A DNA stretch of 64,000 nucleotides, taken from Botryosphaeria dothidea. Taxonomy: Eukaryota; Ascomycota; Dothideomycetes; Botryosphaeriales; Botryosphaeriaceae. Shown piece by piece: positions 1 to 11,156 of this stretch (position 1 is its first letter; each line of letters opens with the position of its first letter). Position numbers and translations under genes: made by a program. The stretch covers positions 310,001 to 374,000 of the forward strand of contig WWBZ02000062.1 of the NCBI GenBank assembly GCA_011503125.2, given 5' to 3'. The notes beneath the pieces were generated by a model. It was not told the origin of the DNA and ran no database searches. It saw only the letters and a program-made list of their open reading frames with translations.

Positions 1-1096
1 ATGGAGAGGAACTCCTGGAAGGCGGCGGGCGGCGAGGAGGGCTCGATGGCCTTGGTGTATTCGTAGGCGTTGGCGACGACGACCTGGTCGATGGCCGAGA
101 CGTAGTTGAGGATGACGATGATGGAGGCGTATGGGTCCTCGTGCATCTTGTTGGTGAAGTTCTCCAGGTACTCGAGCTGCGTGTCAGCCGTGTCGAGGGG
201 GTACGCGACGACGCCTCCCCAGAGCTTCTCATCCTCGAAGGTGATCAGGTCGAAGCGCGTGACAATGCCGAAGTTGTTGGAGGAGCCCTTCATGGCTTGG
301 AAGAGATCGGGGTAGCTGTCTTTGTTGACATAGATAATCTCGCCGCTGCCGAGGACAAGCTACATTTATCTCAGCATGGATTCATAGGAAGACAGTGTCT
401 TGTTTGCTTCTTACCTCGTACTGGCCAACATTGTCACAAGCCAGACCTTTACGGGGAGAGTAAAACGAGTTACCACCTCCAAGCAAGAAACCACCAACAC
501 CGACAGAGCTGGCACGGCCACCAACGATCATGAGGTTATCCTTCGCAAGCGTTTCGTAGACAGACCCCCACCTCGAGCCTGCACCAACACCAGCCGTGCC
601 GTTTCCAAAGTTGGCAGTGGTGTTCATCAGGCCGAGATCAATCGTCACGCCATTCCCAATGTTGTTCGCGCCCGGCCAGACGGTGTGACCACCGCTGCGG
701 ACAGCGAACTGGCATTGCTCAGTCTTGTTGGCATTCTTGAGAGCGACGACCGCCTTGGAGACCTCGGCAGCGTCCTGCGGCTGGATCAAGCACCAGGGAC
801 GTAGTTGAGCAGCGACCGACCAGTAAGACTCTATTCTCGCTTCATACTGCTCGCCACCGGGGTACTGCACAGCCAAGCCAGCAGACTCCAGTGCGCCGCA
901 CTAATCGTCCAACTTCGAGTAAGTAGGCGTTGTAGGACGTCGGCAAGATCTGGAGCTTACGTACACAGTGCTTCGCACCGGAAGCGCTGGCCGATGCCGC
1001 GGGCGCGCTCGATGTTTCAGAGGCCGACCCCGTGCTGCTGGCGAAGGCGGCGCCCACCGCAGCGGAGAAAAGGGCTGCAGTAGCGTGCAAGCGCAT
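1..1096 (-). CDS. Secreted FAD-linked (BBE/AA7-like) oxidoreductase, 3' end cut by window edge
   Basis: Flavoprotein oxidase of the PCMH/BBE class, probably oxidising a sugar, alcohol or secondary metabolite outside the cell. Exons read as 1096-965, 901-415 and 359-1; the gene runs off the left edge, so only the N-terminal half is seen. Exon 1 gives a hydrophobic signal peptide (MRLHATAALFSAAVGAAFA) followed by a Ser/Ala-rich linker. The first donor is chosen as GTACGT, which joins in frame to give KHCCGALE. Exon 2 carries the FAD-binding core, with RSGGH (the His that usually binds FAD covalently) and a GGFLLGGGNSF loop that lacks the Cys of bicovalent BBE enzymes, so single covalent attachment is expected. 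Exon 3 continues with VLGSGE and FQAMKGSSNNFGIVT, typical of the family. AA7 members oxidise oligosaccharides, which would suit the neighbouring sugar island, but the substrate cannot be read from sequence. Confidence 0.85.
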
Positions 1097-2947
1097 TGGT
1101 AGCGAATTAAAGTTGATATGATCCGGCGAGGAAAAAGAAAAACCGTCGAGCTTTCCCTCCTCTCTCGACCCCGAGGGGTTAAGGGGAAAGATATGGCTAG
1201 TCAGTCAGCGTCCCTTTTGCTACAGCAACCCCACCACACGATGACACCGGACGTATGCAGACCGTTGGATGTCCGGGATGGTCGTTGGCTTGGCCGGCCG
1301 CCAAGACCGCTGACAGCAGGCGGCGCGGGTCGGCCGTTGTGCCTCAGTGCGGTTTTTTCTCCGAACCCTCAACCTTCCCAGTTCGGGAATAGCTGTATAT
1401 ACATGACTACTGTCCATTTTTCTCAAAACTCTGTCCGGACGTAAATGCGCGTGCTATTTCCCCGATAGTCAAAGGAAGGAAAGAGGAGTGAACAGTCGCG
1501 TCTTCTGGAGGCACCCGCAACTGTTCACTCTTGAAAAAAAAAAATGCGAGAATCCTTGTTTCAGACAAACCAGTTCCCCGCCCTTCACCGCAGGAAAAGT
1601 CGTCTGGAGTTCCGTCTACCCGCGAGCAGGTCCAGCCCGTTCTTCGCCAATCCGGACGCATTGCGAAGTTCCGCTAGTGGAGAAGGCATATCAATTTCCG
1701 AGCGCTAAGTTTCTCCTTGTTGGTTCGTGCGACAAAAAAGATGGGGCGAACTCGGTTCCTGCGTCCACGGCGTGGCTTTTCTTAGTAAGGAGACGATCTA
1801 CGGTGAACAGCACTCGAACGACTCGTGTGCACGGCGTGAACGTCTGGCTCGAGAAAAGCATATGCCCCACGCAGCAAAAAAAAACCAGGAAGGCAGCTCG
1901 AACGCACGATGAGAGTCACTGAAACCGGTCAGCTCAGAACTATGGAGACTCCACGATCAATCAATGTGGAGCAAGCGGCCACAAAAGCCACTCAGGGGAT
2001 CTGCTCGGCTACTTCAAAAGTAGAACTTCGCTTAAAGGCAGATCTTGGGGGAACATGATGCCTGCCATTCGCTGCTTGATAACTCCGCAGTTCCTGAGGG
2101 CCGCGTTGCGCATCAGACGCTCGGGAATTTCAGCAGCTCAGCAAATCGTTTCCTATGGCATCGACCCTACTCAGACGTTAGACACTCTGCTCAGTTCAAC
2201 GAGTGCCACTGAGACACGAGCCAGCGAACGTCAACTTCCGCACACGGCTCGCTCGGTCCGCGCCGTGCAAAACGATGCTCGTCCAATCCTTCCCGCTACA
2301 AGGATCGTACGTTACCGGTAACAGCAAGCGACTCTTGGCCTCGATGCAGGCCTCCCATCTGATCCCTGCATACCCAGGAGATGAGGCTGAAGATAAAAGC
2401 TGCTGCGAGCACGACTCGTTAGCCTCGACAATGGAGAAAGCTCGCCGGTAGCGTCGATAGGTTTGAGATGCGATCCACGGCGAAACTGATTCATACATGG
2501 TTCTTCGGATGATTCTCCGGGGTCAGTGAATGGAGAGGACGCCTTGCAAGCCGCTGACGAAATTGCACCCAGGATAGATTTATGGGGACCGGGTGAGGCG
2601 CAAAACCGCGCAACTGCCCGCCAAGCGTATCCAACGTAGAGTTACATCTTTCCCTGTTCCCTCTTCTTGGGAAACCCAAGACTTTATCGCAAGCCGTTAA
2701 GCATCGATCTGAGCTCGTATTGTTCTTGATTCGGCGTCGGACCGCTGAAGATCTCCCAGGGACTGAAGCTAACTCCACGTGCGGAGAATAGTCATGCGTT
2801 CGGCCGGAAGGCGCAAACTGATTCCCTGAATCGTATTCGCTGTATTATGGCCCTACTTCCCAGCCCACTTCCCGCACAGTCGATCTGTGTCACCAAACCT
2901 CCCATCACTTTCACCCAGCCAGGTGCTGGCGTGCGTGAGCCGTCATC
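1097..2947. other. Intergenic, 1.85 kb, divergent promoter region
   Basis: Lies between two divergently transcribed genes. It contains short poly(A) tracts near 1533 and 1873. Several ORFs of 60-144 codons overlap here on both strands, but none shows a recognisable domain or plausible splice continuation. I see no gene. Confidence 0.5.
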
Positions 2948-4446
2948 ATGGCCACATACACAACAACATACTTGACCACCACAAGTGGTAGTGTAGCGAC
3001 AGCTACCTCGACCATTTTAACCGCTTTGAAAGCACCATCGGGTTACGATGTCGATCTTGACCACCCAGCAAGAAAAGGCGACGTGACAGGATCCTGGGTG
3101 TTCGCCATCGGAGTCGTGGTCGCATTCTTGTTCTTGCTCATGCGCCTATATACCAAGATATGCGTTTCACGATCTTTTGTTATTGATGACGGTAAGTTCT
3201 CCGATGCAATACAGTCCCAGTCCTCTCTATACTAACCTTCTTAAAGTCTTTATTGTTCTTTCCTTTGTAAGTGTCCTTCTGTCTCATCTATAGTGTCTCG
3301 TTCCTGACTATTCAATAGATACTTGGTCTGGGATGTCAGTCTCTCTTAGTGTGTGAGTGACCATGCTCTTGCCTGTCCCAGACTTCTCCTGACTCCTCGA
3401 CAGACATGTGGCAGAATGAGATCCAGGGCGTGCACGCCTGGGAGATACCCCTCGAACAATACAACCTCTACAACCTCCTGATCATGTGCGCCTCTGTCCT
3501 CTACGCGCCGACGCAAGGCTTCGCAAAGCTCTCCCTCCTCCTCTTCTACCGGCGCCTCGCCCCATTCCAGTGGTTCCAGTTCGCCATCTACGTCGTCATG
3601 TTCGTCGTCTTCGCCTACACGCTCGGCATAATCTTCTCCCTCATCTTTCCATGCAAGCCCATCCAGTCCAACTGGGACGTGACCATCACCGGCGAGTGCA
3701 TCAACAAGACGGGCATCTACATCGCCACGGCCGTCATCAACATCGCCACCGACATCGCCCTGCTCGTGCTGCCCATCCCCGTCCTCGCGCGCCTGCAGAT
3801 GCCGCTCCTCGAGAAATCCGCCCTGATCGCCATGTTCAGCATCGGCTCGATGTAACTCGCCCTCGCTCCACCCCGCCCTCGCCCAAACTAACACCGCAAC
3901 AGGACCTGCATCACCAGCGTCATCCGCCTCATCCTCCTCCTGCCCATGCTCACCGACCTCGACCAGACCTGGGCCGTCTCGATCCCGTGCGTCTGGATCC
4001 TCGTGGAAGCCAACCTGGTCGTCATCTGCGGCTGCCTGCCCATCGTGCGCAAGTTCGCGCGGCACGTCGCGCCCAAGCTCTTCGCCGACTCGTCCGCCGC
4101 GCCCAGCAGCGGCAACAAGAACTCGCGCGGCTACGCGGGTAGGAAGCCGACGTTCGACTTCCAGACGATCGGCAGCAAGCGGTCGCGGCCGCTGGTGGGC
4201 GGCAGCAGGAAGGACAAGAAGGGGCAGGCGGACTACAGCAACATCGAGCTGCACTCGACGTGGCGGGACGAAACGATGGCGGAAGGCGGCGAGGAGCGCG
4301 GCGGCAGCAGCCAGGGCGGGCGGCGGACGGCGTGGAGCGATGGCGGGAGCGAGACGTGCATCGTCGAGACGAAGACGACGGTGGTCGAGTACGGGGAGAG
4401 CACGGAGAGCATACGGAACGGGTTCACGCGGCCGCGGGGGATCTAG
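2948..4446 (+). CDS. Fungal rhodopsin-fold (PTH11-type) integral membrane protein
   Basis: Seven-helix plasma-membrane protein of the fungal rhodopsin/PTH11-like class, thought to act as surface receptors; the ligand is unknown. Exons: 2948-3191, 3247-3266, 3319-3334, 3404-3851, 3903-4446, giving 423 residues. Exons 2 and 3 are tiny (20 and 16 nt) but restore a continuous helix, VFIVLSFILGLGYMWQNE. Family features include WQNEIQGVHAWEIP after helix 2, the FPCKPIQSNW loop with the conserved C-x-P and W, and helices up to about residue 310. The C-terminal 110 residues are a hydrophilic cytosolic tail rich in Gly, Arg and Ser. It sits next to the sugar transporter on the same strand with 236 bp between; whether it belongs to the sugar island is unknown. 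Confidence 0.85.
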
Positions 4447-4575
4447 AGGGATGGCCGATCCGTCTGTTACGTAGCGCCAGCTCGAAAGCCAGTCGGTAGA
4501 ATTTCCTGCGACGGAAGTGTCTCTTAAATTTCCTGTTCGAGCAGGTACACGCACATGGCGTCCCGCATTGGGCGC

Positions 4576-4591
4576 CCCCGCGTTTCCCCGC
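4576..4591. promoter_or_regulatory. Two CCCCGC motifs upstream of transporter (candidate CreA sites)
   Basis: CCCCGC occurs at 4576-4581 and again at 4586-4591, about 95-110 bp before the transporter start codon. The reverse complement GCGGGG fits SYGGRG, the binding consensus of the fungal carbon catabolite repressor CreA. Paired sites are the usual functional form. This is a motif match only. Confidence 0.35.
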
Positions 4592-4682
4592 AGATCGCTT
4601 ACGACTATAGTATGACCTACTGGGGAAAGGACATAAAATACGCTTCGTTCCTAATCTTTTTTTCTTGGTCTTCAGGAGGTCA

Positions 4683-6706
4683 ATGGCTATCATGAAGCAT
4701 CATCTTTCAGCAATGTCACACTCTCCAGGTTCGGGCAAGGGGCCATTTTTTGGTCTGAAGGGCGGATGGCTCACAGTGTGGATCACGGTATGCGCCCAGA
4801 AGTACTTCGAGTTACGTTTATACTCACCTTGTTTATAGATTGCATGTGCTACTGATATGACCTTATTTGGTTACGACCAAGGTGTTTTCAGTACGCGGCG
4901 TCGAAGTCCAATCAACCAACCGAGCTTGCTCACTTCTTTACACAGGCGGCGTTGTTGTAACCGAAGATTTTCTCAAAGTCCATGATCTTGTTGGGCCCAG
5001 CAAGACCGAAGAGCTTTCTACGGTTACTGCGATTTACGACGTTGGATGCTTCTTTGGAGCGATTATTGCCTTCACTGTCGGCGAACGATTGGGTAGAAAG
5101 AAAGCGGTCCTGCTAGGCACTACAATCATGGCTGTGGGTGCTCTCATTCAGACCACATCTTACAGCTTAGCACAGATGTTTGTTGGGCGTATTGTACTCG
5201 GGTGAGTTCGATGCACGGATGGGACCGTATCCTTGGCTCTTAGATCTGTCAACTGATTCAATGCCCTTAGGCTCGGAAACGGCATCAACACCGCGACCGC
5301 GCCAATTTGGCAAACCGAAACGTCTCAAGCGAAATGGAGAGGCAAGCTGGTTATCCTGGAGATGATGATGAACATCGCCGGTTTCTCTCTCGTTAACTGG
5401 ATTAACTACGGACTCTCCTTCAAAGGCGGCTCTGTAGCCTGGAGATTCCCGCTAGCCTTCCAGTTTTTCTTTATATTCATCCTCTGGGCCACTGTTCCAT
5501 GGCTACCTGAATCTCCTCGGTAAGTACGATCGTGGTTTTATGCTGTCTATGACCGCCGTCTTATCCTTGACCAGCTGGCTCATCGCCAAAGATCGCAAAG
5601 AAGAAGCCCTCGTAGTTCTTGCAGCTCTCGAAAACAAGCCTGAAGATGATGCATTCGTGCTTACTCAGCTGCACAATATCGAGTATAGCGTCCGATACGA
5701 GATCCAACACGCCACGAAATGGAGAGATCTTGCCCGCCGCAACAAAACTGGAGACGACACCAAGACCCTCCGCCGACTTCTCCTGGGCGCTGGCACTCAG
5801 TTTATGCAACAGTTCCAAGGAATCAATATCATGAGCTATTACTTACCCACCGTTTTGACTGAGGCGGTAGGGTTGTCGAACCGGACCGCCCGTCTTCTGA
5901 CGGCATGCAACTCTGTTTCGTATCTCGCTGTCTCCTGCATCCTTGTTCCCTACGTCGAGAGGTGGGGACGGCGGAGCTTAATGCTCCTCTCATCCGCTGG
6001 GCAGTTCCTCTCGTTCCTCGTTATCACCATCCTTCTTCGATTCGCGGATGATTATCCTAGGGGATCGGCGGTCGCCTCGGCGTCGATAGCCTTCTTCTTT
6101 CTCTACTATATCGCCTTCGGCATAGGCATGCTCGGAGTACCCTGGCTGTACGTTGGTCTTTTTTTCTTCTTTCTGGGGACCATCGAGGCTAACATTACCG
6201 AACTTTAGATATCCAGCAGAAATCAACTCTCTACCCATGCGAACCAAGGGCGCTGCGGTTGCAACGGCCACGAACTGGTAATACTGCGCTCACACTTCCC
6301 AAAAACCTTCCGTCTATTAACACTCACTGCAGGATCACCAACTTCGTCATCGTCGAAATCACACCCATCGGCATCCAAAACCTCGGCTGGAAGTTCTGGA
6401 TCGTGTGGACTGTTTTCAACGCAGTATTTCTTCCCGTCATCTACTTCTTCTACCCCGAGACTGGTAAGTCAAAGCTACGCTCACTTATCCTGACCCTGAA
6501 GATCTGACCCGTGGACAGCCAATCGAAGTCTAGAGGACCTGGACGCATACTACCGCTCCAACCCCTCGCTCATCGTCACGAAAGACCCGGATGCGATTTC
6601 GTCGAAGCGGCCGATCAAATTGGAACAAGAAGAAGACGCGGAGATTCGGAAAACCGCAGCGGGTGTTGCAACGGAAAGGTTGGAGCGCGGTACTGATAAG
6701 CAGTAG
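4683..6706 (+). CDS. MFS sugar transporter
   Basis: Twelve-helix major facilitator of the sugar porter family, expected in the plasma membrane importing hexose, pentose or polyol by proton symport. Eight exons: 4683-4787, 4839-4890, 4946-5201, 5271-5519, 5575-6147, 6209-6277, 6333-6463, 6519-6706; 540 residues. The start is the ATG that gives a short cytosolic tail before GLKGGWLTVWIT, matching how these proteins begin. Signature elements in order: FGYDQGVFSG in helix 1, GERLGRKK in loop 2-3, PESPRWL after helix 6, a QQFQGIN helix 7, ERWGRR in loop 8-9, PAEINSLPMRTKGAA, and PETANRSLEDLD at the end of helix 12. The C-terminal tail is Lys/Glu-rich. The neighbours (regulator and three pentitol-type dehydrogenases) suggest a pentose or pentitol, but the substrate is inferred. 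Confidence 0.92.
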
Positions 6707-6974
6707 CAAAGGGCGGGGTCTTGTACAGGTGACGACTGGTGGAAACAATGTATTCATGACCTTGTAGTGGGCGAAAACAAATCCGAAACTGTCGATATAG
6801 GAGGATGTGTGTTTACATGGAGCCATGTTCTTCACAGCCTATTGCAGAGAGGTGCCGCAGCAAGGATGGCGACCGTCTCATTTGACGGCTGTCCATCGGA
6901 GCACTCTCGACAACCTCTCATCACGTCTCGTCAATGTTTGATGACCCCGTCTCGTTGCAGCTCGTCCAAGATCT

Positions 6975-9224
6975 CTACCTGACACCCCACTCATTCTTTA
7001 AAGCATCGATCCTGTACTCTGTTGCCAGCCCGAAGTCCTGCTCGATATTCCGGAGCAATTCCACCAACAACAGCTGGTCCGATTTTTCCGTCAAGCAGCG
7101 GCCGGCGACATACAGCGGCTGCACCATGCGGACCTGCACAGCATAGCTGGACATTCCCAACGCAATGGAGAGTATCTCTTTTGCATGGCTGCGAAGATCT
7201 TGCTCCATTGCACGACAGGCACGCAGGATATCGAAGTTGTTTTGGACCGCGCCACTATTACCAAGCAACGTACTTGGCTTCCATACCAACAGCAGCATTC
7301 GTGCCATATGATAGTACATTGAACCCATTGCGCATGTGTTGTTGCTGAACCATGCTTCTTGAGCGGATAGCGACGAGACGTTATGCTCGGTGCTGTCACG
7401 AGCAAGGATAGCATCTGGGCGGAATGACGAAGGAAGACCTTCGAACCAGGTGTCAAGCTGATACTTGAGATTGGTCCAGGCTGCTTCTCGCTCAGGTGCG
7501 GAGGTTTCGCCTGTTGCATATCCGTAGTTGACTATTTTGCACACCAGCCTGATGAGCGCACGCAGCGTGGTGTCCCCCCGCGAATCTCGTGAATCTGGCG
7601 GGACGCCGTTGAAGTAGCCGGAATCATCGAGGGGGACGCCCATTCTTCGCCAGAGCGGTACATCTGCCGTATCGATCCTTGTTTGCCTTTGAGAAGCGTC
7701 TGGCTGTGTCAGAAGGATCTCGACGGGGAGGGTTGCCAAAACATACATGATTCGTCCAAATCATTCAATACTAGGTACCAGAATAATGACTGACACGCAT
7801 CAGATGGAGACGGTGCCGGAGTTCCCGACAGAGCCCTGCCATCAAGCTGCAGCAGTCTAAAAATACCGGTGATGTGGCTCGACCATGCGCGTATCGTTGC
7901 ACTGAGTTCTTCGTACTGGCACATGAGACAAGCGGCCACTAGCTGCGCGTCCGGAATGTCTTCATCATAAGCGGATCGGGCCGTAGCGGCGGCGAGACCT
8001 CCGTAGACTCCGGATGGAGACGGCACGAGCGTGTTCTGGCCCGCCTGTGATATTCCGTCTGCCAAGGCCTGGATTGCTTTCTCATAGTACTTGGCACCGT
8101 ACCACAAATAGTCATTCCCACTGTTTTCGAGGGCGTGCATGATGCGCTGCTGGCCTTTAGTTGGCCTCATGTGCGGCTGGGCTTCACTCATCTGGCCCAA
8201 TTGCTTTGCAGCGACGGCACACGCGGCGTACTTGATCAGAGAATTTCGTCGTGTACAGAGTAGCACCTGGCGGCTGAAGTATTTATCGTTGGTCAAGAGG
8301 TCCATCCTGGAGGAGGTCAGAGTTCGTTCACGAGAGTGATATACACCCTACACACACACCGTTTCCCCAATCCTTCGGAGAATTGCCGGAGGAGGAAAGA
8401 GATTTCATTCTCTTCATCGGCATAGCTGGCCAGTGAGCTGTAGTCACTGGCAGGTCTATGAGCTGTCGTAAGAGAATGCAAGGAGGAACTGTGAGTTTGT
8501 GGTGTGCGACAGGAATTATGCGTCTCTGGTGTTCGGTAGGAATTTCCATTGAGGGTGTCATTAGCTTCTCGCCAATGCTCGGTTTGCTGAGGAGGGAGTG
8601 GCAGGTGAGCGTGTGTGGTATCTGGAGGGGCGGCTGCTGTGAATCCGAAGTCTAGATGTTCCTCTGGCGAGTGAGGATTTCCAGTTTGGTCACCACTCCC
8701 AGGCTGGTGTGAGACTGGTTCTGGGGAAGGTTCTTCTGGCAAATCGGTACCACTGGTGATGAATACAGCTGCGGGAATCAGCAAGCAGAATCAAGCTGCG
8801 TCAACGATGAAGCGCACCTTGCTGCGTAGGGCTCGAAGTGACGCTTTCTGTTGTTTCCCGGTCTGTTGACTCTGTGGCTGATGGCTGAGCTCCCCTGCCA
8901 GACTGTGCCGAGTTGACGGACAGCGAGAAGGGATGCTGCCTGAAGAGCCCGTCTATGATCGAACACGACCGGCCAGATCGGCGACATTGGCCGCATGTCG
9001 GACGCGTCTCATCGCACTTGACTTTCCGCTTCCGGCACTCGGCGCTGCGCAGGTCGCTTCAGCTGCGGAACGGCAGACGGGCGGATTGCCACATACCAAC
9101 CCTTTCGGGACCTTGTGTGCTCGCGGCGGGCAGAAGAGCGCCCCACAATGAAGCGGCTTCTCGCAGCCCGACTGGCTCGTGGGGCTTGCTGCATCGTGTT
9201 CGCAAGATTTGACGTTCCCGTCAC
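6975..9224 (-). CDS. Zn(II)2Cys6 transcription factor, likely local regulator of the sugar cluster
   Basis: Nuclear zinc-cluster regulator. Exons: 9224-9097, 9044-8818, 8768-8360, 8306-7747, 7699-6975; 682 residues from the first ATG (a second in-frame ATG is at 9194). The DNA-binding cluster is split by the first intron and is restored only after splicing: Cys43, 46, 53, 60, 63 and 70 with exact C-x2-C-x6-C-x6-C-x2-C-x6-C spacing, inside KGCAECRKRKVKCDE. A Ser/Pro/Thr-rich linker follows (about 75-250). The rest is the helical ARCA-type fungal regulator region, with FWYLVLNDLDES and TADVPLWRRMGVPLDDSG. It ends on the same side as the transporter and its 5' end faces the SDR gene 242 bp away, an arrangement typical of pathway-specific regulators. 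The inducer is unknown; an AraR/XlnR-like pentitol response is a hypothesis, since it is not obviously either protein. Confidence 0.88.
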
Positions 9225-9466
9225 AGTAGCAGCGGGGTGGTGGTTTGCAGAGAGCAGCGGGCGGCCGTCGCACCAGCGGCTCGCCTCATTTTCCCTTTCT
9301 GCAGACTTGCATCATTGTGTCTTCGGCAGACTTTCCCTTTCTGGATATGCGCGCAGATCCGTGTCATTGCCCCTCCATGCCACTGCCCCGCAATCAGTGA
9401 CATCGAGTTTACAAAACATGTACATGTGCACTCGCAGCCAAGCAACCAAGTCCACCACCGTTAACA
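9225..9466. promoter_or_regulatory. Bidirectional promoter between regulator and SDR, with two GCGGGG-type motifs
   Basis: This 242-bp gap must hold both promoters. It contains GCGGGG at 9232-9237 and CCCCGC at 9386-9391, both matching the CreA SYGGRG consensus. C/T-rich stretches lie between them. No CGGNTAAW (AraR/XlnR-type) site was found by eye. Confidence 0.4.
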
Positions 9467-10376
9467 ATGCCTCTGCACCAGCCTCCCGACGTCAACACGC
9501 CAGTGCTCTCCCAATTCTCCCTCAAGGGGAAAATCGCCGCTGTCACCGGCGGCGCCAGAGGTATTGGCGTCGAAATCGTGCGCGGCCTGGCCGAAGCCGG
9601 TGCTGATGTCGCGCTCATTTACACTTCCAGCACAAACGCGCCCAACACTGCTGCCCAGATTGCCAAAGCCACCGGAGTCCGAGTAGAAGCATTCCAATCA
9701 GACGTCGCCTCGCGCGATGCTATCGCTGCTACAATAAGCAAAATCACCACCGAGTTCGGGAACGGGCGCCTCGATGTCGTGGTCGCCAACGCCGGTGTTT
9801 GTGCGAACGTCCCGAGCCTGGACTACACCGAGGAGACCTGGCAGCGCAACAACAGCGTCAACCTGGACGGCGTCATGTGGACCGCCCAGGCTGCCGGCAG
9901 GATCTTCAAGAAGCAGGGCAAAGGGAATCTGATCATCACCGCCTCCGTCAGCGCAATTTTGGTCAACATTCCTCAGACACAGGCTGCCTACAACGCTTCC
10001 AAGTCGGCCGTCGTGCATCTCGCCAAAAGCCTTGCTGTCGAGTGGACGGACTTTGCGAGGGTTAATTGCATCTCTCCTGGCTTCATAGATACTGAAAGTG
10101 AGACTTCTGTATGCATTCCACAACTTGGCTCAGCTAACGCATGGTGTAGTGCTTTCGACACAACCCGCACATTTGATGGATAAGTGGTTATCCATGATTC
10201 CAGGGGCTCGCATCTGTCACCCAGCCGAGCTAAAGAGCGTAAGAAGTTCCGCTTTTAGGTCAGTGAGAGAGAGGCTGACCATTCTTAACCAGGCTTACGT
10301 CTTCCTCGCGAGCGATGCCTGCTGCTACATGACAGGCGCAAACTTGGTCATCGATGGTGGCTACACTCTACCTTGA
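9467..10376 (+). CDS. SDR-family ketose/polyol reductase (candidate L-xylulose reductase or sorbose/arabinitol/mannitol dehydrogenase)
   Basis: Cytosolic short-chain dehydrogenase/reductase interconverting a ketose and a polyol with NAD(P)H. Exons 9467-10097, 10150-10238 and 10293-10376; 267 residues, normal for a classical SDR. The cofactor motif TGGARGIG is at residues 27-34, NAG at 108-110, the catalytic serine region TASVSA near 159-163, and the Tyr-x3-Lys pair at Tyr175/Lys179 in AAYNASK. The product class rests on overall resemblance to fungal sorbose reductase / D-arabinitol 2-dehydrogenase proteins (the MPLHQPP opening and the DGGYTLP ending). Its position between a transporter/regulator and L-arabinitol and xylitol dehydrogenases fits the missing L-xylulose to xylitol step, but canonical fungal L-xylulose reductases look somewhat different, so the substrate is open. 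Confidence 0.9.
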
Positions 10377-11156
10377 AGCAAATCTAGGCGCATCTATATA
10401 GACATTATCATTGGCCTGTTTTTGAGTAGAACTCACAATTCATTCTATGCTGACAGTAAAGAATGGTTGGTTTCTCATTCTGCCGGGGGGGGGGGGGGGG
10501 GCTCGAAGCAATCGTACAAACCTAAATGCCATAGGGCTTTCTGGATACTTGCATCCGTATAAATGATACTCTCTAGATCAATGACCAATTGTAACTTGTG
10601 CCGAATGCGTTCCATAATCTGGACTCTATTCTTGGCATTTCTCCCAAGTGCATGTTTTCCGGAGGTATACAGAGCCTGCGTAAACAGCGAGATCCTCATC
10701 TTCAAGTCATGTAGCCAATTAAGCGAGGGCACTTTCTCAAGATGGAGGAAACACATATGCCAGATATTTTGGGCACGATATGCTTCGCGATATCACTACC
10801 GGGCCGCTCCGGTGGGCGGCAGCGATTAAGTGTGCTGAACCTCCGAACACCGCAACGACCCGACGATTGTGCGCTTAAAATTGTATCCATGCCATTGCAA
10901 GCAACCAGTACAAGAATATCCATTACTGTTAGCTCCTCTGGCATCATTCAGGAAGTTTTGCTGTTCAATCTTCATTTGCACTGTCAGAGAGAGGTTGATA
11001 TTGGAGATAGACATGCATGATTAGCGGCTGCGGCTTTCAACAGACGTAGCTTCGTAGAGAGTGGAAGCATTCGTCCAGACGCAACTGTTCTGTACTTCTG
11101 GAGACAAGGTAATCCTCATTAACGCGTCACCCCTCATAGCAGTGAGAAGCGAATCT
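10377..11156. other. Intergenic, 0.8 kb, with a possible decayed ORF
   Basis: Lies between two converging genes. On the minus strand, 10475-10756 and 10702-10947 have open frames with non-random, helix-like composition (for example KNRVQIMERIRHKLQLVIDLES), but no start, splice pattern or family could be assigned. It may be a gene remnant. A 17-base G run is listed separately. Confidence 0.3.
10485..10501 (+). repeat. Homopolymer of 17 G
   Basis: Uninterrupted run of 17 guanines about 110 bp after the SDR stop codon. It is either a real G tract or an assembly/sequencing artefact; the length in the genome is uncertain. Confidence 0.9.

Noticed and set aside
3346..4554. 402-codon minus-strand open frame
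   Set aside because: Antisense shadow of the rhodopsin-fold gene; Arg/Pro/Val/Asp-biased composition and no family features.
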